Source: Candidatus Ectomicrobium neotermitis (GTDB taxonomy: Bacteria > Elusimicrobiota > Endomicrobiia > Endomicrobiales > Endomicrobiaceae). Taken from it: a stretch of DNA of 6,165 nucleotides. Shown piece after piece: positions 1-6,148 of the stretch (position 1 is the stretch's first letter; each line of letters begins with the position of its first letter). The stretch is from the NCBI GenBank assembly GCA_031283745.1, contig JAITBH010000116.1:1-6165 (forward strand), read 5' to 3'. Under the pieces are notes generated by a model that saw only the letters and a program-made list of their open reading frames with translations, did not search any database and was not told where the DNA came from. A program made the position numbers and the translations under genes.

Positions 1-378
1 GCAAACCTACCCGCTGGAACTGTCCTAAACTTCCCCGATCAAGATGTCCTAAATGCCGCGACAAATCAGAATGCCCTTTATCTGCCTCAAAAGTTCAATT
101 TCTTTGATGAAAATGTTGGAGACGGCAAGGGCGTGATTCATTATGCAGGCAGGAAGCCATGGGGGGTTTTGTGCATCCACCCTTTGAGAAAACTGTATTT
201 CAAGTATGTAAAGCTTTCTCCGTATAAGAAAGATTTCAGATTTATAAGGCTTCGCTCTTTGTTAAAAACGCTAAAAAGCAATCCCTTTTTCTTCTTTAGT
301 AAGAACCATTTGAGAATACTCAAGAACTTAATTTTGCTCAAGTTGGGGCTTATTAAAGGACATGGTTCTATAAACTGA
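1..378 (+). CDS. Glycosyltransferase family 8 protein, C-terminal part (5' end outside window)
   Basis: The reading frame is open from base 1 to a TGA at 376-378, giving 125 residues that lack the N-terminal nucleotide-sugar-binding half. The fragment begins in the conserved FPDQDVLN block (residues 11-18; DQD is a GT8 hallmark). It continues with HYAGRKPW (residues 47-54), the H-x-x-G-x-K-P-W signature whose histidine binds the metal and whose lysine contacts the donor phosphate in LgtC-type enzymes. A basic, hydrophobic tail follows (YFKYVKLSPYK and beyond), as in LPS galactosyl- or glucosyltransferases that sit on the inner membrane. The expected activity is retaining transfer of a hexose from a UDP-sugar to a lipid-linked or core oligosaccharide; the exact sugar cannot be told. 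Its stop overlaps the next gene's start by one base (TGATG), so the two are probably co-translated. Confidence 0.9.
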   Translation, partial: ANLPAGTVLNFPDQDVLNAATNQNALYLPQKFNFFDENVGDGKGVIHYAGRKPWGVLCIHPLRKLYFKYVKLSPYKKDFRFIRLRSLLKTLKSNPFFFFSKNHLRILKNLILLKLGLIKGHGSIN

Positions 379-1700
379 TGCAAAGACTAAAGGATTTCCT
401 TAAACGATTTCCGAGGCATTGGATAACGGCATTCAGTGCTTGGGCGAGCAAGATAATCGTTTCTTTGACCCAGATCTTATGTATGCGAGAATTACTTTTG
501 TATTTAGGCGAGGACAGATATGCTGTTTATATAATCGCTTATTCACTGGCGGCTTGGATGCCATTATCTGAGCTAAGCATCGGAACATCCCTCCAAAACT
601 TTATTTCACACCAACGGGCAAAAAAACAAAATTATGACACATACATCGTCTCGGCTTTTCAAATAGAAATTTTAGTTTTCCTCTTGTTTTCTATTGTTAT
701 TGTTGCTGTCTCGCCTTTCGTTGAGGATATTCTTTTTAGAAAATTCACCTTTATCCCCGACCTGAAAAACATTCACATCGTTTTTACAGTATGTTTTGTG
801 TCCTTAATCTATGCAGTATCCTCGTCCATCTATAAAGTCTATTACGCTCTCCATAAAGGTTATGTGGCAAATATTCTCCCCGCTATCTCGTCGATTATTT
901 CTTTAATTTTGATTGTTGTTTTTAGAAGGTATGCTATCGGAGGACAAAACATAATCTATGCTGTTTTGATGTTCTTAGCACCGCAAGCCATTATCGCCTT
1001 TATGGTTTGCATTTTTTATTTACGCAGATATGTTGCGAAGTTTTTTAGCGTCGATCTTGTGTCGATAAAAGAGATCCTAAAGCGAGCTTTTAAGTTCTAT
1101 GGAGTGGGAATATTTACGACTTTTTATATCAATGCCGACTACCTGATAATCTCTCAAACCCTTGCCTCAAAACCTAATGAAATTATCTCTTACAATGTTT
1201 TCACGAGAGTATTTTTCTTCTTTTCATTCATTTATTCATCATTTTTAGCTTCTGTTTGGCCTGTATTAAATGAACTTTATCATCAGGGGCATATTGATGA
1301 GATTAAGCGGATGCTCAAACGCTATTTGGCATACGGATTTATTTTGATGAGCATCGGAACTGTCGGCATTATGATGTTTGCAAAAACCATATCCTCCATC
1401 TTGGCTCCCGGTGCTAATGTTATAAATGGTGCGTCATTTATCTTGCTTATCGGCTTTTATATGATCGTCAAAACTTGGGCAGACACATTTGCGGTTTTTC
1501 TTCAAAGCATAAATGTCTTGAAAATTTTTTGGCTGTTTATGCCTTTCCAGATCATCATCAATGTAGCTGCTCAATTTTTCCTTTCAAAACAATACGGCGT
1601 ATACGGAATTTTGTTTGGGTTGATAATATCTGTCATCACGACGAGCTTGTGGATACTTCCGATAAAAACAAAGCATGTTTTTGCAGCACATAAAACGTAG
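378..1700 (+). CDS. Wzx-type polysaccharide flippase (MOP/MATE superfamily)
   Basis: The 440-residue product is an integral membrane protein with about 12 hydrophobic segments, near residues 15-36, 48-68, 95-115, 132-150, 164-182, 191-214, 239-260, 274-296, 317-337, 350-375, 381-402 and 407-428. Length, even spacing and basic cytoplasmic loops fit the polysaccharide biosynthesis/Wzx family. The segment around residues 251-276 (NADYLIISQ, then a loop and SYNVFTRV) resembles the family's mid-protein D-x-L-I-I-x pattern followed by a conserved Y-N/Y-x-V region. Such proteins move undecaprenyl-diphosphate-linked oligosaccharides from the cytoplasmic to the outer leaflet. No good Shine-Dalgarno lies at normal distance (AAAGGA at 355-360 is 17 nt away), so translation probably depends on coupling to the GT8 gene through the TGATG overlap. 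A MATE-like exporter of another kind is unlikely given the glycosyltransferases on both sides. No wzx symbol is assigned because the family is very divergent. Confidence 0.88.
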   Translation: MQRLKDFLKRFPRHWITAFSAWASKIIVSLTQILCMRELLLYLGEDRYAVYIIAYSLAAWMPLSELSIGTSLQNFISHQRAKKQNYDTYIVSAFQIEILVFLLFSIVIVAVSPFVEDILFRKFTFIPDLKNIHIVFTVCFVSLIYAVSSSIYKVYYALHKGYVANILPAISSIISLILIVVFRRYAIGGQNIIYAVLMFLAPQAIIAFMVCIFYLRRYVAKFFSVDLVSIKEILKRAFKFYGVGIFTTFYINADYLIISQTLASKPNEIISYNVFTRVFFFFSFIYSSFLASVWPVLNELYHQGHIDEIKRMLKRYLAYGFILMSIGTVGIMMFAKTISSILAPGANVINGASFILLIGFYMIVKTWADTFAVFLQSINVLKIFWLFMPFQIIINVAAQFFLSKQYGVYGILFGLIISVITTSLWILPIKTKHVFAAHKT

Positions 1701-1702
1701 TT

Positions 1703-1709
1703 AGAGGTG
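1703..1709 (+). promoter_or_regulatory. Ribosome binding site that decides the start of the GT92-like gene
   Basis: AGAGGTG ends 6 nt before the ATG at 1716, an ordinary Shine-Dalgarno spacing. The frame is also open from a GTG at 1707, but that codon lies inside this site and has no site of its own, so ATG 1716 is preferred. Confidence 0.6.
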
Positions 1710-1715
1710 TTAAAA

Positions 1716-2705
1716 ATGAAGAAAATAAAGAAATTTATTCTTGATGCCATTCCGTCAAAATCATTGAAGTGCAAGGTGAAATATCTTGGCAGGAGAGATA
1801 TGTATAAGCAGATTTTCAAATACTTTGTCGCCCTTGCGAGATATAAAGTTTATGGAAAAGCAAAAGCCGAACGTACAAAAACTTTTGAAAATGAGCTTTC
1901 GATTGCATCGATAGTTAGAAATGAAGCGGATTACATCAGGGAGTGGATTGAATATCATAAGCTCGTCGGCGTTGAGAAGTTTTACATCTATGACAATGAA
2001 AGCGATGACGGCTTAAAAGAAATTTTAGAGCCTTATATCAAAGAGGGCTGCGTCGTTTATCGATATTTCCCCGGCAAAGAGAGGCAGCTACGTGCTTATG
2101 AGGACGCTGTGGACAAATATAAATACGAAACTAAATGGCTTGCTTTGATAGATATTGATGAGTTTATAGTGCCGAAAAAATACGAAAAGATAACTGACTT
2201 TTTGAAAGATTTTGAAGGGTATCCGCAGGTTTTAATTGGCTGGGTTGTATACGGCTCTGCAGGGCATATGGTTAAACCCGGAGGCTTAGTTATCGAAAAC
2301 TTCAAACGACATGCCTCGGATGATTTTGTTACGGAAAGCAAACCGATTGTGAACCCTCGAATGATTGCCTGCAGCCTTATTCCCCACTGGTCCCAACCCC
2401 TTTGCGGCATCACCGTTGACGAAGAGAAAACCCCTTTTAAGAGTTATCCGTATAAAGATTTTTATCTCCAGCCAAAGCCAAGAATAAAGATGCAAATAAA
2501 TCATTATTACGGCAAATCATGGGCTGAATTTTTGCAGAAAATTTTAAGAGGAAATGCTTATTCGCTACGGGACCCGATTCGCTCAAAAGAGGATTTTGAT
2601 TCTTATGACAGAAATGAGGTTTCAGACGAGATAATGGACAAATATATAGAGCCTGTCCGCTTGGCATTGTCTAAAGTTGCAGGCAGTGGAGAACAAAAGA
2701 AATGA
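1716..2705 (+). CDS. Glycosyltransferase, GT92/DUF23-like (GT-A fold)
   Basis: The product has 329 residues. After a basic N-terminus, the catalytic domain opens with IASIVRNEADYIREWIEYH (residues 63-81), typical of family 92 and the related Glyco_tranf_2_4 group. It continues with FYIYDNESDDG (89-99), the metal-binding IDIDEFIVP (145-153), WVVYGSAGH (176-184), a K-P-I-V-x-P-R block, and INHYYGKS (261-268) followed by an F-x-x-K-x-x-R-G motif near the C-terminus. This ordered set is diagnostic of bacterial GT92-like enzymes found in LPS and capsule loci; animal members are beta-1,4-galactosyltransferases acting on fucose, but the bacterial sugar is unknown. It probably acts in the cytoplasm at the membrane. 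It starts 15 nt after the flippase stop, and its stop overlaps the next start by ATGA (2702-2705), implying coupled translation. Confidence 0.88.
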   Translation: MKKIKKFILDAIPSKSLKCKVKYLGRRDMYKQIFKYFVALARYKVYGKAKAERTKTFENELSIASIVRNEADYIREWIEYHKLVGVEKFYIYDNESDDGLKEILEPYIKEGCVVYRYFPGKERQLRAYEDAVDKYKYETKWLALIDIDEFIVPKKYEKITDFLKDFEGYPQVLIGWVVYGSAGHMVKPGGLVIENFKRHASDDFVTESKPIVNPRMIACSLIPHWSQPLCGITVDEEKTPFKSYPYKDFYLQPKPRIKMQINHYYGKSWAEFLQKILRGNAYSLRDPIRSKEDFDSYDRNEVSDEIMDKYIEPVRLALSKVAGSGEQKK

Positions 2706-3784
2706 AGAATATTTTGGTTAGCACCATAAGCTTTCATATGGGAGATTTTATATGGGCTTCCTCAGCTTTGGCTGCTATCAAAAAGACTTATCCTCAGACA
2801 AAAATTACGGTGATTGTCCCTAAAAACCTAAAAGATCTTGCTCAAAATAATCCCGCAATAGACGATGTGATTTATTCCTTATACAGCTCCGTTGGCTTGG
2901 CTTTTAAGATCAAACAGTTTCTGTGGAACTTAAAAAACATCTTGCGGATTTTCTTTTCTCATTATGATGCCTGCATAATTTTGGCCCAATCAAGGCTGAC
3001 TATTTTGATTGCAAAAATATGCCGCATTCCTCATATCGTCGGGATGGATTTATGTTTAAACAGAGACAACCCTTATCCTTTATCTGCACATTACACGGAC
3101 ATTGTTAAGGCCTTTCACAATCAATCGAAGCTTCATGTTGCTTTGCGTTTTCAAAATATCGTCAAGGGTTTTTTGGGGATTTATAACAATGCCTCGCCTG
3201 TTTTGCCTGACCCTTCAAATTTTGCCGACTCCGCTAAAAGGTTTCTTAAAACCCGCAGGAAAAAAAGTATTGCCTTGTGCATATCTGGGGATAAACAAAA
3301 GAGAAATTTGAGCGTTAATGAGTGGAAAATTTCAAACTGTGCCGAAGTCATCAAAACTTTAAGCCGCAAATTTGACGCAAGTTTTTATGTTTTAGGTACA
3401 GGAAGCGACTTTAATAAGGCTAATGAGCTGGCTGGCATGAGGAATGTTTACAACCTGTGCGGGAAAACTTCTGTTGGAGAGGCTTTATACATTTTGAGCC
3501 AAATGGATCTATGCATATCCGTCGACACAGGCATTTTGCACTTGGCCGCTGCGGCAAATATCCCCGTTATAGCTTTGCATGGACATTGCCCCCCTCAAAG
3601 GACTGGCGGAATGTCGTCAAAGGTGAGGGCTATCTATCACGTTATAGAGTGTTCCAATCGTATATGGGAAGCTAAAGATGAATATTTTTGCCCCTATTTA
3701 GAATCTCCAAGATGTATGGAAGCAATAACACCCGACGAGATTGTGTCCGTAGCAACTGAAATTTTAGACGAGGAAAGCAAATGA
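2702..3784 (+). CDS. Glycosyltransferase family 9 (ADP-heptose:LPS heptosyltransferase family) protein
   Basis: The product has 360 residues, the usual size for GT9, with a two-lobed GT-B layout. The N-terminal lobe opens with a beta strand and SFHMGD (residues 10-15), matching the family's S-x-G-D motif, whose Asp is the proposed catalytic base in WaaC. It then has the usual A-x-K-x-x-Y-P-x-x-K-I-x-V and NPAIDDVI blocks. The C-terminal lobe has CISVDTGILHLAAA (about 272-285; D275-T276-G277, H280) followed by NIPVIALHG, the donor-binding signature. A late C-x(7)-C-M-x-x-I-x-x-D-x-I/V segment also occurs in heptosyltransferases. The expected reaction is transfer of heptose or another sugar to a lipid-bound acceptor in the cytoplasm. 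Because it lies among O-unit or capsule genes, the donor may not be ADP-heptose, so no waa symbol is given. GGAG at 2688-2691 is a possible ribosome site, and both ends overlap neighbours by ATGA. Confidence 0.88.
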   Translation: MKNILVSTISFHMGDFIWASSALAAIKKTYPQTKITVIVPKNLKDLAQNNPAIDDVIYSLYSSVGLAFKIKQFLWNLKNILRIFFSHYDACIILAQSRLTILIAKICRIPHIVGMDLCLNRDNPYPLSAHYTDIVKAFHNQSKLHVALRFQNIVKGFLGIYNNASPVLPDPSNFADSAKRFLKTRRKKSIALCISGDKQKRNLSVNEWKISNCAEVIKTLSRKFDASFYVLGTGSDFNKANELAGMRNVYNLCGKTSVGEALYILSQMDLCISVDTGILHLAAAANIPVIALHGHCPPQRTGGMSSKVRAIYHVIECSNRIWEAKDEYFCPYLESPRCMEAITPDEIVSVATEILDEESK

Positions 3785-4650
3785 TATGTGCTTTGATAGT
3801 TTCATATAACTCGCAGAAGGTTTTTAGGTGCTATGAGAGTGTTAAGAATCAGGTTGATTTTGTTGTGATTGTCGACAATGGGACAAAAGATAAGGGAATA
3901 ATTGAGGGCTTAGAAAAAGTTCAGCACGAAAACAATAACTGTTCGCTGATATTTAACGGAGACAATCTGGGGATAGCCGTAGCACTAAATCAGGGGGCAA
4001 AATATGCAAAGGATACAAAAGCAGAATGGCTGCTCACCTTAGACGATGACAGCCAGCTTTATGAAAACACAGTCTCGGCTCTGATGAAAGATTATGAAAG
4101 CTTGCCCGAGCCTCTTAAAGAAAAAACTGCCATTGTTGCTTTGAAGTATGAGGAGAGGGGCATCAAAACGGCTATAAAAAATGATGATAAAACAGCTGGC
4201 TTTGAGATTGTAAAATATGCTCTTACATCGGGTAATTTCATCAAGACAAAGATTTTTGATTGCGGGCTTTTTTTTAATGAGGAGTTGTTTATCGATCAGG
4301 TGGACAATGATTTTGATTTTCAGGTGAGAAAAAATGGTTTTGTGATTTTAGAGTCTTACAGCCATTTCATTCTTCACGAGTTGGGCTTATCTCAAAAAAA
4401 ATGTGGATTTGTGATACGAAACTATTCCCCTATTCGCCGATATTATCTTTCAAGAAATTGCACCTACATATTAAAGAGGTACCTGCTTTTTGATTTTTGG
4501 GGAGTTTTGAGAATTTTCATCGGGTCCATTTTGGGCGGGCTGTTTAAGATAACCTTCTTTGAAAACCAAAAACTTGAAAAATACAAATGTGTTTTTTGTG
4601 GAATTAAAGACGCTCTTAGCAACAAATTTGGGGAAAAATTCAATTCTTAG
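3781..4650 (+). CDS. Glycosyltransferase family 2, rhamnosyltransferase-like (WbbL/RfbF type)
   Basis: The product has 289 residues with a GT-A fold. It opens with CALIVSYNS (residues 3-11) and FVVIVDNGT (27-35). NLGIAVALNQG follows (62-72), the block typical of dTDP-rhamnosyltransferases, then the metal-binding LTLDDDS (85-91; DDD 88-90). The acceptor-side LFIDQVDNDFDFQVRKNGF (169-187) corresponds to the family's F-I-D-x-V-D motif. A basic stretch with R-N (near 217-227) precedes a hydrophobic segment (about 236-261) that could anchor the protein to the inner membrane. The order of motifs and the length match rhamnosyltransferases of O-antigen clusters, but the family also includes other sugar donors, so rhamnose is likely rather than certain. 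The start overlaps the upstream stop by ATGA, with GAGGAAAG at 3770-3777 as its ribosome site. It ends directly before a strong ribosome site that serves a dead gene. Confidence 0.88.
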   Translation: MICALIVSYNSQKVFRCYESVKNQVDFVVIVDNGTKDKGIIEGLEKVQHENNNCSLIFNGDNLGIAVALNQGAKYAKDTKAEWLLTLDDDSQLYENTVSALMKDYESLPEPLKEKTAIVALKYEERGIKTAIKNDDKTAGFEIVKYALTSGNFIKTKIFDCGLFFNEELFIDQVDNDFDFQVRKNGFVILESYSHFILHELGLSQKKCGFVIRNYSPIRRYYLSRNCTYILKRYLLFDFWGVLRIFIGSILGGLFKITFFENQKLEKYKCVFCGIKDALSNKFGEKFNS

Positions 4651-4652
4651 AC

Positions 4653-4660
4653 AGGAGGAG
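4653..4660 (+). promoter_or_regulatory. Strong ribosome binding site in front of a dead gene
   Basis: AGGAGGAG begins 3 nt after the GT2 stop and ends 5 nt before a GTG at 4666. It is the best Shine-Dalgarno match in the window, yet the frame behind it stops after 38 codons and belongs to a pseudogene. It is probably a relic, though ribosomes could still load here. Confidence 0.55.
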
Positions 4661-4665
4661 GCTTA

Positions 4666-5032
4666 GTGACTGTAGATCAGCTTTATGTTTTTTATAAAAT
4701 GAAAGTGGGTGCATTGGCAGTAGATTTTTTTGTGTTTAGAAATGTAGAGTCTTTGCAAACATTGAGTCTGCAGTCTGGATAACCTTTGTTAAGCAAAGAT
4801 CTCCCCAAAATACTGACTTATGTTCTTGCCAATAAAAAAATTAAAGAAGTCCATATAACGACCAATGACACAATAGTTCCACCTGATGAAACAATGGAGA
4901 TATTGAGTCTCTTTCATAAAAAAGGAGATTTTGCTGAGGTTTTATTCAAATCCTGATTACCTTGTTTGCGGGTTTTGTTCGATAATAGAGGACAACTTAA
5001 AGAAGAAAGTTATTCCAGCAATTCAAGAATGA
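4666..5032 (+). pseudogene. Broken radical SAM gene, paralogue of the intact downstream gene
   Basis: This stretch is a decayed relative of the gene at 5083-6048. From the GTG at 4666 the frame reads 38 codons to a TAA at 4780-4782. Around that stop it aligns without gaps to the intact protein: NVESLQTLSLQSG-stop-PLL against NVKKLHVLKIFGGEPLL, so the stop replaces the Glu of the GGEP motif. In the same frame follow SKDLPKILTYVLANKKIKEV and a TTNDT (TTNGT in the live copy). At an A6 tract (4918-4923) roughly 365 bp of the expected gene are missing and the frame changes. The C-terminal part then reads FYSNPDYLVCGFCSIIED and on to VIPAIQE, ending at TGA 5030-5032, nearly identical to the live copy. 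The CxxxCxxC region is absent, so no functional enzyme can be made. This explains the 432-base gap between the GT2 and radical SAM genes. Confidence 0.85.
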
Positions 5033-5039
5033 TTAAAGA
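4918..5039 (+). repeat. Direct repeat, copy 1 (3' end of broken radical SAM gene)
   Basis: Aligned by eye without gaps to 5934-6055, this 122-base segment has 11 mismatches (about 91% identity). The offset between copies is 1016 bases. It spans the last 37 codons of the radical SAM reading frame plus the stop and a few bases beyond, and begins at an A6 tract in both copies. Confidence 0.9.
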
Positions 5040-5057
5040 TGAGATGAGATGAGATGA
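5038..5057 (+). repeat. (GATGA)4 pentanucleotide tandem repeat
   Basis: Four exact, contiguous GATGA units lie just after the pseudogene stop and 11 nt before the AGGAG ribosome site of the intact radical SAM gene. The repeat creates staggered ATG-AGA-TGA two-codon frames. Short tracts like this can change length by slipped-strand mispairing, but four units is few and the tract is outside the coding sequence. Confidence 0.85.
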
Positions 5058-5068
5058 AAGGAAATAAT

Positions 5069-5073
5069 AGGAG
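5069..5073 (+). promoter_or_regulatory. Ribosome binding site of the intact radical SAM gene
   Basis: AGGAG ends 9 nt before the ATG at 5083 but only 3 nt before the in-frame ATG at 5077. The spacing favours 5083, although 5077 cannot be excluded. Confidence 0.6.
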
Positions 5074-5082
5074 CAAATGAAA

Positions 5083-6048
5083 ATGAACCAACTGTTTTAT
5101 AAGAGATGTTTGAGGATATATGCTTTGCATAGTTTGCAAGGGAAAAATTGGGGCAAGAGATATGCAAAAACTGTCGCTCATATTTTGAGGTTTATATTGA
5201 GGATTGCTCGTCTAAAATTTGAGTTTTATTTTCTCGGCAATATTTATCTGCCCTACATTGAAATAGTAATCACAACAAGATGCACATTAAAATGTAAGCA
5301 CTGCTCAAATTACATAAACACGATCGAAGAGAAATATCAGCACTCTTTAACTTTCGAAGAATTCAAACAGCAACTCGACAACTTGCTTGCTAATGTCAAA
5401 AAGCTCCATGTCTTAAAAATTTTCGGCGGCGAGCCTTTGTTAGACAAAGACTTAGACAAAATTCTTCGCTATTCATTGACCAATAAAAAAATATCAAATG
5501 TCGTGCTGACCACCAATGGGACAATGGATATTTCCGATAAGCTCATATCAATAATGAAGGAACACCCCGAAAAAATGTGTGTCAACTTGTCTAACTACAC
5601 ATCAAACAAAGAACTCTCCTCCCGACTAAAAACAATAGACCTACTTAATAAATGTAAGGAAAATTCTATTTCCACTATCTTTGATGAAAATTTATTGTGG
5701 ACCGAAACTTCGGAAATTAAATATAGTGGACGCACTCCAAAAGAAATCAGAGAATATTTCCTTAACTGCATACTAACTTGCACACATGTAATAAATGGAA
5801 AACTTTACCCCTGCCCGAAAGCGGGAATTTATGATCTGCGGAATTTATATTTGCCTTCTTTGCAGATAATAAATGACTGGAAAGGTTGGCTATGGGAGGG
5901 GACAATTGAAAAAATTGATCTCTCCGCCCCTGTAAAAAAGGAGACTTTGGTGAGGTTTTATTCAAACTCTGATTACCTTGCTTGCGGGCTTTGTTCGATA
6001 ATAGAGGATGCCTTAAAGAAGAAAGTTATTCCAGCAATTCAGGAATAA
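5083..6048 (+). CDS. Radical SAM protein with C-terminal cysteine cluster, polysaccharide-locus type
   Basis: The product has 321 residues (323 if ATG 5077 is used). A basic, partly hydrophobic N-terminal extension of about 55 residues may lie against the membrane. The radical SAM domain follows: TTRCTLKCKHCSNY holds the CxxxCxxC motif (C67, C71, C74) that binds the 4Fe-4S cluster and S-adenosylmethionine, then FGGEPLL (GGEP at 115-118) and LTTNGT (142-147). The C-terminal third has C229, C233 and C244 in a C-x3-C-x10-C arrangement (within CTHVINGKLYPCPKAG) and a final CGLC (301-304). This SPASM/twitch-like set may hold an auxiliary iron-sulfur cluster. Radical SAM enzymes cleave S-adenosylmethionine to start radical chemistry; here a sugar or glycan substituent is a plausible target, but this is inferred from context only. 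It is flanked by decayed relatives and shares a 122-bp repeat with the upstream one. Confidence 0.87.
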   Translation: MNQLFYKRCLRIYALHSLQGKNWGKRYAKTVAHILRFILRIARLKFEFYFLGNIYLPYIEIVITTRCTLKCKHCSNYINTIEEKYQHSLTFEEFKQQLDNLLANVKKLHVLKIFGGEPLLDKDLDKILRYSLTNKKISNVVLTTNGTMDISDKLISIMKEHPEKMCVNLSNYTSNKELSSRLKTIDLLNKCKENSISTIFDENLLWTETSEIKYSGRTPKEIREYFLNCILTCTHVINGKLYPCPKAGIYDLRNLYLPSLQIINDWKGWLWEGTIEKIDLSAPVKKETLVRFYSNSDYLACGLCSIIEDALKKKVIPAIQE

Positions 6049-6055
6049 TTAAAGA
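5934..6055 (+). repeat. Direct repeat, copy 2 (3' end of intact radical SAM gene)
   Basis: This is the partner of 4918-5039: 111 of 122 positions are identical, with no gaps. It encodes the intact protein's C-terminal segment including CGLC and the VIPAIQE end, then TAA. Several differences change amino acids (for example A to V, L to F, A to N in the broken copy), so the copies have diverged rather than being freshly duplicated. Confidence 0.9.
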
Positions 6056-6071
6056 AATAGAGGAGTAATCT

Positions 6072-6130
6072 GATAAACTCGCATCAATAAAAAAATAAAG
6101 AAAGTCATCTCAACAGTTAAGGGTGATTAA
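6072..6130 (+). pseudogene. Short remnant of another radical SAM gene copy
   Basis: Two pieces resemble parts of the same family. In one frame, 6069-6095 reads SDKLASIKK, against SDKLISIMK in the intact protein (codons at 5530-5556). In another frame, 6086-6130 reads NKKIKKVISTVKGD, against NKKISNVVLTTNGT (intact) and NKKIKEVHITTNDT (upstream broken copy). The pieces lie in reversed order relative to the intact gene and overlap at an AATAA run, as expected of a recombination scar between copies. The stretch is short and AT-rich, so the match is suggestive rather than certain. The bases at 6049-6071 hold no other recognisable element. Confidence 0.5.
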
Positions 6131-6134
6131 AAAC

Positions 6135-6140
6135 AAGGAG
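6135..6140 (+). promoter_or_regulatory. Ribosome binding site for the gene running off the right edge
   Basis: AAGGAG ends 8 nt before the ATG at 6149, a near-ideal Shine-Dalgarno and spacing, which supports a true gene start there. Confidence 0.6.
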
Positions 6141-6148
6141 AGAGTTTT

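Noticed and set aside
141..383. An 80-codon minus-strand frame opposite the GT8 gene
   Set aside because: It lies antisense to a frame with clear GT8 motifs, and its product has no recognisable features.
1475..1693. A 72-codon plus-strand frame inside the flippase gene
   Set aside because: It is a shifted frame within the C-terminal membrane segments of the flippase, with no ribosome site and no family resemblance.
1707..1715. GTG at 1707 as the start of the GT92-like gene
   Set aside because: The GTG lies within the AGAGGTG ribosome site that properly serves ATG 1716.
2096..2413. A 105-codon minus-strand frame within the GT92-like gene
   Set aside because: The plus strand here carries catalytic motifs of the glycosyltransferase; the reverse frame is a chance opening.
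4666..4782. A 38-codon frame with a strong ribosome site, as an independent small gene
   Set aside because: It lines up with the radical SAM copies up to the GGEP motif and homology continues in the same frame beyond its stop, so it is the front of a pseudogene.
4651..5082. Insertion sequence or transposase remnant as the cause of the gap
   Set aside because: I saw no terminal inverted repeats or transposase-like peptides; the homology is to the neighbouring radical SAM gene.
6049..6148. A transcription terminator after the radical SAM gene
   Set aside because: The A-rich runs are not preceded by a stable GC-rich hairpin and there is no T tract on the + strand; remnant coding similarity explains much of the region.
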